From contig JAEZMV010000017.1 of NCBI GenBank assembly GCA_023414875.1, forward strand, positions 124,001 to 188,000: a stretch of 64,000 nt of DNA. The letters are read 5' to 3'. Below are positions 27,841 through 36,433 of the stretch, in pieces. A program made the translations under genes and the position numbers. The notes beneath the pieces were generated by a model. It ran no database searches. It saw nothing but the letters and a program-made list of their open reading frames with translations, and was not told where the DNA came from. The DNA is from Bacillota bacterium (lineage in GTDB: Bacteria > Bacillota > Clostridia > Lachnospirales > Lachnospiraceae). The number at the start of each line of letters is the position of its first letter. Within the stretch, counting starts at the first letter, position 1.

Positions 27841-28626
27841 ATGGATATAACACCCTGGGAAAAAGTAAAACTGGCGCGAATGCCGGTTAGACCGACAGGT
27901 CATGATTATATAGATCGAATATTTGATAATTTTCTAGAAATGCATGGCGACCGTTTTTACAGTGATGATCAGGCAATCGTTGGTGGTGTTGCATTCTTTG
28001 GAAGTATTCCGGTTACGGTAATTGCCCAGCAGAAGGGAAGAAACACGAAGGAGAATATCGCAAGAAACTTCTCCATGCCCCATCCGGAAGGTTACCGTAA
28101 AGCTCTGCGCTTAATGAAGCAGGCTGAAAAGTTCCATCGCCCTATAATCTGCTTCATCGATACCCCGGGAGCTTTCTGTGGTCTTGGTGCAGAGGAAAGA
28201 GGTCAGGGAGAAGCAATCGCTACAAACCTAGCGGAAATGATGCTTCTAAAGACTCCGATTATCTCTGTTGTAATCTCCGAGGGAGGCAGCGGTGGTGCAC
28301 TTGCCCTAGGCGTAGCCGATAAGGTATATATGCTCGAGCATTCCATCTATGCAATTCTTTCACCCGAGGGCTTTGCAAGTATTCTATACAAGGATTCCAC
28401 GAAAGCGGAACAGGCTGCAAGAGATATGAAGCTGACCGCTCAGGACCTGTTACAATTCGGTATTATTGATGGAATTATACCGGAGCCGCAGGGTGGTGCA
28501 CATAATGACTTCAATATGATGGCACAGAATATAAAGACGGTAATTGAAGCTGATTTACAGGATCTTATGCAGATGCCAATCGAAGAAATGCTGGAGAAAC
28601 GATATCATAAGTTCAGGAAGATGTAA
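27841..28626 (+). CDS. accA: Acetyl-CoA carboxylase carboxyltransferase alpha subunit
   Basis: 261 residues. Partner of AccD. Core motifs: FLEMHGDRFYSDDQAIVGG (about 24-42), QQKGRNTKENIARNFSMPHPEGYRKALRLM (about 60-92), IDTPGAFCGLGAEERGQGEAIA and ISEGGSGGALALGVAD. A 310-base gap separates it from accD, and a recurring hairpin leader lies directly upstream. Last gene of the cluster, followed by a strong terminator. Confidence 0.95.
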   Translation: MDITPWEKVKLARMPVRPTGHDYIDRIFDNFLEMHGDRFYSDDQAIVGGVAFFGSIPVTVIAQQKGRNTKENIARNFSMPHPEGYRKALRLMKQAEKFHRPIICFIDTPGAFCGLGAEERGQGEAIATNLAEMMLLKTPIISVVISEGGSGGALALGVADKVYMLEHSIYAILSPEGFASILYKDSTKAEQAARDMKLTAQDLLQFGIIDGIIPEPQGGAHNDFNMMAQNIKTVIEADLQDLMQMPIEEMLEKRYHKFRKM

Positions 28627-28715
28627 ATTTGTTTAAAATATATATTGTAAAAGTCTAGTAAGTATAATAATGGTAAAAGATTGAGAATTATATTAAGTGA
28701 AATAAATAATAAGTA

Positions 28716-28757
28716 GCCCGCAATGATGAGCAAAATGATCATTACGGGCCTTTTTTC
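28716..28757 (+). terminator. Terminator of the fab-acc cluster
   Basis: GCCCG(C)AATGAT (28716-28727) pairs with ATCATTACGGGC (28738-28749), then CTTTTTT. Strong intrinsic terminator 90 bases past accA. Confidence 0.85.
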
Positions 28758-28860
28758 TTGTCTAAGGTTAGAAAACTGAGCTTTTTAAGGTACAAGTCAT
28801 ATATACTCGAGAGCTAATGGTATTAATCAACCATTGGATTAATTATTACGGAATATTAAG

Positions 28861-28946
28861 ATTGAAGGGATTGATAGAATAGGTTATTAATAATTGAATG
28901 GATTGATAGAATAGATTGTTAATAATTAATTGGATTGATAATCATA
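28861..28946. repeat. 32-bp tandem repeat, about 2.7 copies
   Basis: Units at 28861-28892, 28893-28924 and 28925-28946 share ATTGAA.GGATTGATAGAATAG.TT.TTAATA. They lie just upstream of an acetyltransferase gene, with no reading frame. Confidence 0.75.
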
Positions 28947-29045
28947 GGGTGGAATGATATAATTTACCAAATAGGATTTAGAAAATGTAGGCATTCGATA
29001 ATTACTTATTTATCAAAACAACGATATAAGATTGGAGATAGAAAT

Positions 29046-29900
29046 ATGTATACATATAAAACATTAGAGAATATAAGCATTGAAACTATACATAAAGCAT
29101 TTGTGGAGGCATTTTCAGATTATCAGGTTAAGATGGATTTACCCATATGGAAATTTGAAAATATGCTTATAAGAAGAGGATTTACGCCAGAACTGTCGAT
29201 GGGTTCATTTAAAGATGATCAGCTGGTGGGCTTTGTCTTAAATGGCTTACGAGACTGGAATGGGAAGCCAACAGTATATGATTTAGGAACCGGGGTTATC
29301 GGTGAATACAGGAAACAAGGAATAACCAGTAATATCCTCACTAAAATTAAAGAATTACTGAAGGAAAGAGAAATCAAGCAATATTTACTGGAAGTTCTCC
29401 AGATCAACACCTCGGCGGTTACACTATACCAAAAGCAGGGGTTTGAGATAGTCAGGAATTTTCTCTGCTTTCGTTTGGATAAGAAAAAATATAACCACGA
29501 ATCTAGCTGGAAGGTAGAACATCCACAAAGGATAAGTCCAGATGATTGGAAGGTGTTTGAGACCTTTTGGGATTACAAGCCCTCCTGGCAGAATTCAATC
29601 GATTCCATCAATGCGGTTTCTGATTCTTTCCATTATTCAGTTGCATCAATCAATGGAATTACTGTAGGGTACGGGGTGATTGATAAGAGAACCGGAGACA
29701 TCGTACAGCTTTCAGTAAGCAAAAATGAGAGACTTAAGGGTATTGGAAATAGCATTATGACAGACTTGCTCAATCATTCTGAGTCAGGTACAGCTGGGAT
29801 TCTAAATGTAGATGACCGGGATCATAACATGAAGGAATTCTTAATAAAGTTTGGCTTCGAGGAAAGCGTAAGTCAATATGAGATGATATCAGCTTTATAG
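29046..29900 (+). CDS. GNAT acetyltransferase with two GNAT-like halves
   Basis: 284 residues. The N-terminal half (about 1-150) has a GNAT core: LVGFVLNGLRDWNG, then LGTGVIGEYRKQGITSNILTKIKELL as the acetyl-CoA loop, and NTSAVTLYQKQGFEIVRNF. The C-terminal half (about 165-284) is a second, degenerate GNAT: GYGVIDKRTGDIVQLSVSKNERLKGIGNSIMTDLL and FGFEESVSQYEM. Substrate unknown; small molecule or protein N-acetylation are both possible. A longer frame from 28935 lacks a ribosome site; GGAGA fits ATG 29046. Confidence 0.82.
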   Translation: MYTYKTLENISIETIHKAFVEAFSDYQVKMDLPIWKFENMLIRRGFTPELSMGSFKDDQLVGFVLNGLRDWNGKPTVYDLGTGVIGEYRKQGITSNILTKIKELLKEREIKQYLLEVLQINTSAVTLYQKQGFEIVRNFLCFRLDKKKYNHESSWKVEHPQRISPDDWKVFETFWDYKPSWQNSIDSINAVSDSFHYSVASINGITVGYGVIDKRTGDIVQLSVSKNERLKGIGNSIMTDLLNHSESGTAGILNVDDRDHNMKEFLIKFGFEESVSQYEMISAL

Positions 29901-30024
29901 GTGAAGGCTTAGTAATAGTTTTATGCTGAAAAAAGAAAGGATATTAAAGATTTCATTAAAACTATTAACCAACTTGGCAGAGTATATTAAAAGCTGGAAG
30001 TAGTTTTTAGAAACTGCTCCCAGA

Positions 30025-30126
30025 GTGACAATAAAACAAGGCTATGCAATCCGTTCGGATCTGGAAGACCTTTGTTCGGTCTGGTTAAAAAGCACAAAGG
30101 GAAGCCATTCCATTTCAAGATGCTAA
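30025..30126 (+). pseudogene. Possible N-terminal remnant of a GNAT gene
   Basis: A GTG-started 33-codon frame reads ...AIRSDLEDLCSVWLKSTKGSH, like the IR.....DLE.L..VWLKST..(A/G)H start of many GNAT acetyltransferases, then stops. Nothing downstream continues it. No ribosome site is evident. Weak evidence; chance similarity is possible. Confidence 0.3.
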
Positions 30127-30151
30127 ATTCAAATTAACGTGAGCTCATTTA

Positions 30152-31225
30152 TTATTTAATATCATATTCTTTACCCATTATAGTCAAGAATTTAATATCA
30201 TCTACGTTAATAGGTATGTTAAACTCTAAATTAACAATATATTCACCATAGTTTTGAGAACAAGAATATAATGCATTTTTACCATCAAACTTAGTTCCAT
30301 CTTTTAGAGTTATCGCTACATTAGAAATATTACTCTCAAATGAATTATATTTATCAATATTATTGTCATTAATATCAGAGGTTAAGCTTATTGTACATGC
30401 TAAGGGCGTAATAATAATGTTATTTAAATTAAAAGTATATTTATCGATATCTAAAGCTTCGTTAATAAATATTTCTTTGCTATTATCCAAATTAGAATCT
30501 AGAGAAATAGAATATTGCCATCCAGTGTCATATACGCTTACAAAAATTAGATCTTTATTGACATAACCTAATTTGCTGGTTTTTATATCATACTCTTTTT
30601 TGTCAAATATGTTTTTCCCTATAAAGTTATATAATATCTTAAATTGATTATCTGCTAAACTTTTATCTGTATCACTATAATAATAACGAAATGCTGTTTG
30701 ACTAGAACTTTCGAATAAACTGCCTTCAATACTATCAAACCTATAATTACTTAACATAGGAACACCGTTATCATAATATACACTATCCAATTTTTTAACT
30801 GTCACTTTTACCATTACATTAGCTGTATTACCACTTGCTATTGAGCCCATTACCTCTATCTTTAGTTCATCAGTATCAACAACAGTTCCGACGGTATTTG
30901 AAGCCATTTCTTTTATCTGTTCAGTATCTATATTTTTATATACATTCGATTTATCATCTCCGGATATTTTTGAGAAAAAGTTAATAAAGAAATCGCCACC
31001 GGAAAGTTCACTAGCGATAGCCGTAGAACCTCCTAATAAAATTACTATTGCAAAAATAAAAGCTATTTTATACTTAGGTGTAAAAAGTCCTTTTGGTCTC
31101 ATCTTTTTACATGGATTCTTTAGTAATTTATTTAAGAGATGATCATTTCGTTCGTTAAAACCATCAGGTAGATCAAGTGACTCTAACTTTGCTCTTACTT
31201 TAACCATATCATCAAAATTATACAT
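30152..31225 (-). CDS. Probable anti-sigma factor, DUF4179-like membrane protein
   Basis: 357 residues. A short cytoplasmic N-terminus (about 1-65) is followed by one membrane helix (IAFIFAIVILLGGSTAIASE) and a large Asn/Asp/Ser-rich extracytoplasmic domain. This layout, next to an ECF sigma gene, is that of DUF4179-type anti-sigma factors, which hold the sigma factor at the membrane until an envelope signal arrives. ATG 31243 is in frame, but AAGGAG lies inside that stretch and fits ATG 31225, giving an 8-bp overlap with the sigma gene and coupled translation. The signal sensed is unknown. Confidence 0.75.
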   Translation of the reverse strand: MYNFDDMVKVRAKLESLDLPDGFNERNDHLLNKLLKNPCKKMRPKGLFTPKYKIAFIFAIVILLGGSTAIASELSGGDFFINFFSKISGDDKSNVYKNIDTEQIKEMASNTVGTVVDTDELKIEVMGSIASGNTANVMVKVTVKKLDSVYYDNGVPMLSNYRFDSIEGSLFESSSQTAFRYYYSDTDKSLADNQFKILYNFIGKNIFDKKEYDIKTSKLGYVNKDLIFVSVYDTGWQYSISLDSNLDNSKEIFINEALDIDKYTFNLNNIIITPLACTISLTSDINDNNIDKYNSFESNISNVAITLKDGTKFDGKNALYSCSQNYGEYIVNLEFNIPINVDDIKFLTIMGKEYDIK

Positions 31226-31745
31226 ATTGGTATTCTCCTTCATGTATTAAAATTTTTTTAAGTTTCTGCCTGGATCTGTTTAATCTTGAATTAACTGTAC
31301 CCACTGGAATATTAAGTACTTTACTAATCTCTTTAATACTCATATCTTCATAATAAAACATAATAGCAACTATTCTAAAAGAATCATCCAGGGCATTAAT
31401 TGCATCCCATAAAACTATGGTATCAACAATATTTGTGTCATAACGATCATCAACAATATTTTCTGCTAATTCAACAAATCTTTTACGTTTGTTTGAAATA
31501 GCATATGCTTCGTTAACAAGAATTTTAATAATCCAGGATTTGAACTTTTCGATATCCTTTAGCTTATGAAAATTTGCGAATGCTTTACAGGTCGTTTCAC
31601 TTACAGCATCTTCTGCATCTGTGCCATTTCTTAATATACCTACAGCTATTCGATAAAGTCTTGGACGATATTCAACGATCAATTTACAGAGCAAACTATT
31701 TTCTTCCGTTATTAACACCCCTTTATCTTTAAAATTTTTAGACAT
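31218..31745 (-). CDS. ECF-type sigma-70 factor
   Basis: 175 residues. Region 2 is visible at about 25-90 (EYRPRLYRIAVGILRNGTDAEDAVSETTCKAFANFHKL...FKSWIIKILVNEAY), and region 4 at about 120-170 (LDDSFRIVAIMFYYEDMSIKEISKVLNIPVGTVNSRLNRSRQKLKK), the helix-turn-helix for the -35 element. No region 1 or 3, typical of ECF factors. It would direct RNA polymerase to stress genes and probably its own operon. The anti-sigma gene overlaps its end. No clear ribosome site, so the start is less sure. Confidence 0.9.
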   Translation of the reverse strand: MSKNFKDKGVLITEENSLLCKLIVEYRPRLYRIAVGILRNGTDAEDAVSETTCKAFANFHKLKDIEKFKSWIIKILVNEAYAISNKRKRFVELAENIVDDRYDTNIVDTIVLWDAINALDDSFRIVAIMFYYEDMSIKEISKVLNIPVGTVNSRLNRSRQKLKKILIHEGEYQYV

Positions 31746-31943
31746 ATTATAGATAGAATTAATGGGTAAAAACTTCCCAAAAGTTTTTGAATATTAACCA
31801 TATTAAAAATATACTAGTTCTAAATTGATAAAATAACTTCCTGTCTCCACATTTAAAAAGGAACTTAGGGGGGGTGCGCACAACTGGAATTTACTTTTTC
31901 ATTTTACAATTTACAATATTTTATGATGATTTTGATAAATAAT

Positions 31944-31972
31944 TTGACAAAAATTAACAATAATGTTAATAT
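31944..31972 (+). promoter_or_regulatory. Promoter of the frameshifted secreted-protein gene
   Basis: Consensus TTGACA (31944-31949), 17-bp spacer, TAATAT (31967-31972), about 90 bases before the AAGGAGG ribosome site at 32051. Confidence 0.6.
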
Positions 31973-32063
31973 GTGTAATATAATAGTATTTTATTACAAT
32001 TACTATTGTATAGCAAGATAAATATAAAGAGTGAATTTTGTACGGTAAAAAAGGAGGAAAAAA

Positions 32064-32121
32064 ATGAAAAGAAAGTCTTTTAAAAACTTTAGTACTTATT
32101 GTTCTTCTAATTACATTTACA
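32064..32121 (+). other. Out-of-frame signal-peptide start of the next gene
   Basis: AAGGAGG precedes ATG 32064, which reads MKRKSF and then runs into a different frame. Skipping one base in the run CTTTTAAAAAC (32077-32087) gives KTLVLIVLLITFTMTNTLSVYA, a textbook signal peptide joined to the downstream frame. This indicates a one-base insertion or assembly error, not two genes. Confidence 0.75.
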
Positions 32122-32910
32122 ATGACAAATACCTTATCTGTATATGCATCTGTAGTTACAACTGATTCAGCACCTATAACCAAAACACTTTATGGATATA
32201 CATATTCTTTTTATGCAAGAGCTGCAAACGATGGTGATAAATCTTGGGGTTATTCCGATATTTCATCTGCTAGTAGCATACCAGCTGGTTACATGGGTGC
32301 GATATCCCAATTATGGAAACACACTAGTTCGGGTGATATCTTAAAAGCTTCTGGTAGTGAGATATATAATTCAGCTAATTCTAAGGGTGTTGTTTCATGC
32401 ACATCTATTTATACTGGAAGTGGTTATTATTATTCACAGGGTATCGTATATATTTACGATGGAACAAGATACATACCTTATACAAACAACCCTACTGCTT
32501 ACTTATATGCAAGTAGTAGTGCCAGCTCTAGTGGCTTAAACAATTTAAATTCTAACGGCTTTAGTAGCAGTATATATAATTTAAAAAGTTTATATGATTT
32601 TAGTATTTCTAGTAATCAAATAAAACCTTATCAAAAAAATAAATATGGTGAATCATATGGTTATGCAGGTCATAATGCAGATCTTATAGGTAAGCAACCA
32701 GATTTAATTGCAGCATATAGTACAGATGATAAATTTGGATATGTACGAGCAAAAGATCTTGAATCAGCTAAACCGAAGACGCCTGAAGAAGCAATTACTA
32801 TAACATTACAAAATCTTAAAGGAAAAATAATAAATGTATATGACAAAGATGGTAGAACAGTTATTGGTACATTTGAAATTAAACCAGGTCCATATACACT
32901 ATATAAGTAA
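32122..32910 (+). CDS. Secreted hypothetical protein, start frameshifted
   Basis: 262 codons from the first in-frame ATG; the natural gene probably starts at 32064 and is interrupted by a one-base shift. The mature part is Ser/Tyr-rich (YASSSASSSGLNNLNSNGFSSS), has no membrane segment, and ends PEEAITITLQNLKGKIINVYDKDGRTVIGTFEIKPG, which could be a small C-terminal beta domain. Signal peptide cleavage is expected near SVYA-SVV. It has its own promoter and lies divergent from the ECF sigma gene, so regulation by that factor is possible. Not recognised. As the sequence stands it would not be exported. Confidence 0.6.
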   Translation: MTNTLSVYASVVTTDSAPITKTLYGYTYSFYARAANDGDKSWGYSDISSASSIPAGYMGAISQLWKHTSSGDILKASGSEIYNSANSKGVVSCTSIYTGSGYYYSQGIVYIYDGTRYIPYTNNPTAYLYASSSASSSGLNNLNSNGFSSSIYNLKSLYDFSISSNQIKPYQKNKYGESYGYAGHNADLIGKQPDLIAAYSTDDKFGYVRAKDLESAKPKTPEEAITITLQNLKGKIINVYDKDGRTVIGTFEIKPGPYTLYK

Positions 32911-32977
32911 TATACAAATAAAGATCAGAACTAGACAAATATAGAATAAATATGATTAACTGATCGGTAAAAATATT

Positions 32978-33026
32978 GGTAAAAATAAGCAAGCCGGGAG
33001 CAATTTTTTATACTGCACCCGGCTTG
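32978..33026 (-). terminator. Strong terminator, minus-strand gene
   Basis: CAAGCCGGG.GCA (32990-33002) pairs with TGCACCCGGCTTG (33014-33026). On the minus strand it is followed by CTTATTTTTA, so it ends the gene at 33046; it may also serve the plus-strand gene ending at 32910. Confidence 0.75.
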
Positions 33027-33045
33027 GGGTTAGAATACACTCAAC

Positions 33046-33846
33046 TTACAACGTCTTCTTCACCTGTACAATACTCGAAGTCATTACTCCACTGGTACTC
33101 TCTACGTAATTCCGATATTCTTCATAATTGATATAATACTGCTTTCCCCAGGAGGAGATGCGTAGCATGATCTGGCCGGCTACATCGTCCTTTACGATAG
33201 CAGTTACTGTTACATAATGGCTATTGACCGATTGCTGTACTACTTTATAATAATAAGGCTTTGATCCTTCGGTGGAAGCATCTTCACTTAGTTGGATTTC
33301 TATTTCCTTTCGTTCATAGAAAGGGATGCCTTTCTTACCCCATACATTAGGGGTGTTCGGCCCGATGGAGAGAATAACCGGGATATCCTGCTCCAGCATT
33401 TCTTGAATGATATCTAGCATATCATAATAGGTCAGGGCCAGTTTCCAGTATGCCTTGAGACCGAGGCCGTAATTCTTGGAGTAGGAGTTGATTGCCGAGG
33501 CAATCTTTGTTCCGAGAACTGCAATTACATGGCGGGTCTTTGTATACTCATTATTGATTTTGCGGACATAAGGATCATAATTTTCATATTTAATCTGCTT
33601 TGTACCTTTTAAGGCTAATTCAGTTTCAGGACTCTGCAGTGATTTGTTCTGTAATGCAAGATAGAGAAACATGTCTGCGGCAGCGATGGTTCCGCAACCG
33701 TAGTTATGAAGAACATAGTCCTTACTATACCAGTGATCCTCCGGAAACCACATTTGACTGCCACCGTAATAGGTTTTGGAATCTTTAATGACCGGAACAT
33801 ACTTCGGATCCGATAGTTGGATGATTAAGTTGTCTTTGAATGGCAC
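33046..33846 (-). CDS. C39-like cysteine peptidase fold protein
   Basis: 266 residues, no signal peptide. NYGCGTIAAADMFLYLAL (Cys about residue 51) and NSHYVTVTAIVKD (His about 211), followed by LRISSWGKQYYINYEEY, give the order Cys-His-(Asn/Ser) of papain-like peptidase_C39_2 domains. The third catalytic residue is not clear. EMLEQDIPVILSIGPNTPN is also typical of that fold. It may be a peptidase or an inactive relative; the substrate is unknown. Start is GTG 33846, supported by TAGGAGA eight bases upstream. Confidence 0.6.
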   Translation of the reverse strand: MPFKDNLIIQLSDPKYVPVIKDSKTYYGGSQMWFPEDHWYSKDYVLHNYGCGTIAAADMFLYLALQNKSLQSPETELALKGTKQIKYENYDPYVRKINNEYTKTRHVIAVLGTKIASAINSYSKNYGLGLKAYWKLALTYYDMLDIIQEMLEQDIPVILSIGPNTPNVWGKKGIPFYERKEIEIQLSEDASTEGSKPYYYKVVQQSVNSHYVTVTAIVKDDVAGQIMLRISSWGKQYYINYEEYRNYVESTSGVMTSSIVQVKKTL

Positions 33847-34196
33847 AGTAGATTCTCCTATAATAAATGTTCTCGATTCTATTTTATTCTGATAGATTAT
33901 CTATGTTGCAAAAAATATTTATTGCTGTAAAAAATAGAATCGAAAAGAGTTGATACAAGCACTATTTTGATGATATATAGTTTGTACCAACCCTTTTTGT
34001 CATATGTTTGTCAGTTTTGTACCACTTTTTATTTGTCGAAATACTTCAATAAGACAAATTATGATATGACTGAAATAATTTTTAATAATAGACTTGATTA
34101 CCTTCATATTAAAAATCCGGTTTTAGTTACCTGCTTCTTTAAGAAGAGATATCCAAAACCGGATTACTTTATTCATATATGCTTTTTAAGTTAGCC
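33847..34196. other. 350-bp spacer with hairpins
   Basis: Upstream region of the peptidase-like gene. It holds inverted repeats GATTCTATTTT/AAAATAGAATC (about 33876-33942) and AATCCGGTTTT/AAAACCGGATT (34114-34165, possible terminator). A 75-codon frame at 33967-34194 crosses the second hairpin, has no ribosome site, and is not called. Confidence 0.45.
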
Positions 34197-34357
34197 AGCA
34201 TTCAACTATTATTAACGGTCTAGTCTTCTGAGCCGGTCAGCATTCAACTATTTATAACGGTCTAGTCTTCTAAGTCTGGTCAGCCTTCAACTATTTATAA
34301 CGGTCTAGTCTTCTGAGTCGGACAGCATTCAACTATTTTGTAAAGGTCTAGTCTTCA
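34197..34357. repeat. 42-bp tandem repeat at the 3' end of the ABC-F gene
   Basis: Four copies start at 34197, 34238, 34281 and 34323 with CAGC.TTCAACTAT, spaced 41-43 bp. The last copy runs into the stop codon of the ABC-F gene, and each unit repeats its terminal GAAGACTAG (minus strand). The array therefore seems to have grown by duplication of the gene end. Confidence 0.8.
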
Positions 34358-35982
34358 TCCTCATCGGTATTAAACTGACTGATCTGTCTCTTTCTAGCCA
34401 TTTCATCACTTTCCAGATATTCATCATAGGTAGTGATCTTATCGATCAGATGACCGTTAAAGATCTCCATGATTCTGTTTGCCGAGGTCTGGATAAACTG
34501 ATGGTCGGGTGAAGTAAATAATGCAACACCGGGGAATTTGATTAAACCATTATTTAAAGCTGTAATAGACTCCATATCCAAATGGTTTGTAGGCTCATCA
34601 AGAATTAATACATTGGCGCCTGCAATCATCATCTTGGATAACATGACGCGGACTCTTTCTCCACCGGAGAGCACATTTACCTTCTTGGAGCCTTCTTCAC
34701 CGGCAAATAACATTCTGCCCATGAAACCACGTACATAGGTAACATCCTTTTCCGGAGAAAAGGGCATCAGGAAGTCAACAATCGTTTCCTCACCTTCGAA
34801 AAGCTTGGTATTGTCCTTCGGGAAATAGGATACATTCGTGGTAATACCCCATTTATAGTTACCTTCATCCGGCTCAAGCTCTCCGGATAATATCTTGAAG
34901 AGGGTCGTAGTAGCAGCGGTGTTTGGTCCGACAAAGGCTATCTTGTCTTCACGACCTACGATAAAGGAAATCTTATCAAGAACCTTTACTCCATCAATGG
35001 TTTTTGACAGATTCTCTACCGTAAGTACTTCATTACCGATTTCTCGGCTCGGTCTGAAATCAATGTAAGGATATTTTCTGCTGGAGGGTCTGATATCATC
35101 CAGCTCGATTTTCTCCAGTGCTTTCTTTCTTGAGGTAGCCTGTTTTGATTTGGAAGCATTTGCACTAAAGCGCTGAATGAATTCCTGCAGCTCCTTAATC
35201 TTTTCTTCCTTTTTCTTGTTTGCTTCCTTCATCTGCTTTACCATCAACTGGCTGGACTCATACCAGAAGTCATAGTTACCGGAGTAAAGCTGTATTTTAG
35301 CATAGTCAATGTCTGCGATATGAGTACATACCTTATTTAAGAAATAACGGTCATGGGATACCACGATTACAGTGTTCTCAAAGTTGATTAAGAATTCCTC
35401 TAACCAACGGATTGCTTCCAGATCCAAGTGGTTGGTAGGCTCGTCGAGCAGCAGGATGTCAGGATTGCCAAACAATGCCTGTGCAAGGAGTACCTTTACC
35501 TTATCACCGCCGTTTAGTTCGCTCATTTTCTTATAATGATGCTCGGTATCTATTCCAAGTCCGTTTAATAAAGAAGCTGCATTAGACTCTGCCTCCCAGC
35601 CATCCATAGAAGCGAATTCACCTTCCAGCTCACTGGCACGGATGCCGTCTTCCTCAGTAAAATCTTCTTTTGCATAGATTACGTCTTTTTCCTTCATGAT
35701 CTCATAAAGACGTTTATTACCCATGATTACAGTTTCCAGAACTTCAAATGCGTCATATTTGAAATGGTCCTGCTGTAAGAAGGATAATCTTTGTCCGGGT
35801 GTGATGATGATATCACCCTTACTGGGCTCAATTTGCCCATTCAATATTTTTAGAAAGGTGGATTTACCGGCACCATTCGCACCGATCAAACCATAGCAGT
35901 TACCCTCTGTAAACTTGATGTTTACATCCTCGAACAATGCACGCTTTCCTAATCTTAAGGTTATGTTACTTGCCTGAATCAT
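34348..35982 (-). CDS. ABC-F family ATPase, YbiT-like, second site degenerate
   Basis: 544 residues, two ABC domains and no membrane part: a ribosome-associated ABC-F protein. NBD1 is intact (GANGAGKSTFLKI about 34, LLLDEPTNHLDL about 190, VSHDRYFLN). The linker KQATSRKKALEKIELDDIRPSSR is like E. coli YbiT. NBD2 has a normal signature LSGGERVRV and Walker B LILDEPTNHLDM. Its Walker A, however, reads GPNTAATTT (352-360) with Thr in place of Lys358, and its H-loop reads SPDHQF with Pro492 in place of His. NBD2 may bind but not hydrolyse ATP. Start ATG 35982 follows AGGAGGAAA; an upstream in-frame start at 36006 is dropped. Confidence 0.88.
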   Translation of the reverse strand: MIQASNITLRLGKRALFEDVNIKFTEGNCYGLIGANGAGKSTFLKILNGQIEPSKGDIIITPGQRLSFLQQDHFKYDAFEVLETVIMGNKRLYEIMKEKDVIYAKEDFTEEDGIRASELEGEFASMDGWEAESNAASLLNGLGIDTEHHYKKMSELNGGDKVKVLLAQALFGNPDILLLDEPTNHLDLEAIRWLEEFLINFENTVIVVSHDRYFLNKVCTHIADIDYAKIQLYSGNYDFWYESSQLMVKQMKEANKKKEEKIKELQEFIQRFSANASKSKQATSRKKALEKIELDDIRPSSRKYPYIDFRPSREIGNEVLTVENLSKTIDGVKVLDKISFIVGREDKIAFVGPNTAATTTLFKILSGELEPDEGNYKWGITTNVSYFPKDNTKLFEGEETIVDFLMPFSPEKDVTYVRGFMGRMLFAGEEGSKKVNVLSGGERVRVMLSKMMIAGANVLILDEPTNHLDMESITALNNGLIKFPGVALFTSPDHQFIQTSANRIMEIFNGHLIDKITTYDEYLESDEMARKRQISQFNTDEDED

Positions 35983-36433
35983 TAATTTCCTCCTGAATAC
36001 TTCCAAATTATATATAGTCGCTATTTTCTATTGTATCGTATATTCTTGATTTTGCAAGTAATTTTGTAATTAATCAGTGTATAAATGCTTTAAGGGAATT
36101 CCAACAACCCAAATCGTAGGCCCTACTGGCTTAAGGATTATTAGTATAGGAATATTTTTGTAAAAAATAAAAAAAGTGGTAGAGGTATTAATTCATATGA
36201 TATATAATGTGCTTTAAATAAAAAATAAGTTGCTAAGGTTGTAAGCTAATATGAATTAGAATTATTTAAGGATAGTTACAATCCTTCGCGGTGTAAGAAA
36301 TCTATATTGGATGATTCATCCTGCATCCATAATGAAACCATTGGAATTTCATTACGAGTTTCTTCAATGATTATTGAAGAGGTATAGTAATGCTCGCAAG
36401 ATATTAAAAGTAGCGTAGAAAAGAGGGATAATT
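35983..36433. other. 450-bp divergent spacer
   Basis: Holds the ABC-F ribosome site on the minus strand and the upstream region of the GNAT gene. A weak AATGAAA/TTTCATT hairpin lies near 36333-36355. I see no gene, riboswitch or clear operator. Confidence 0.4.

Noticed and set aside
33967..34194. 75-codon frame upstream of the peptidase-like gene
   Set aside because: Passes through an inverted repeat and lacks a ribosome site.
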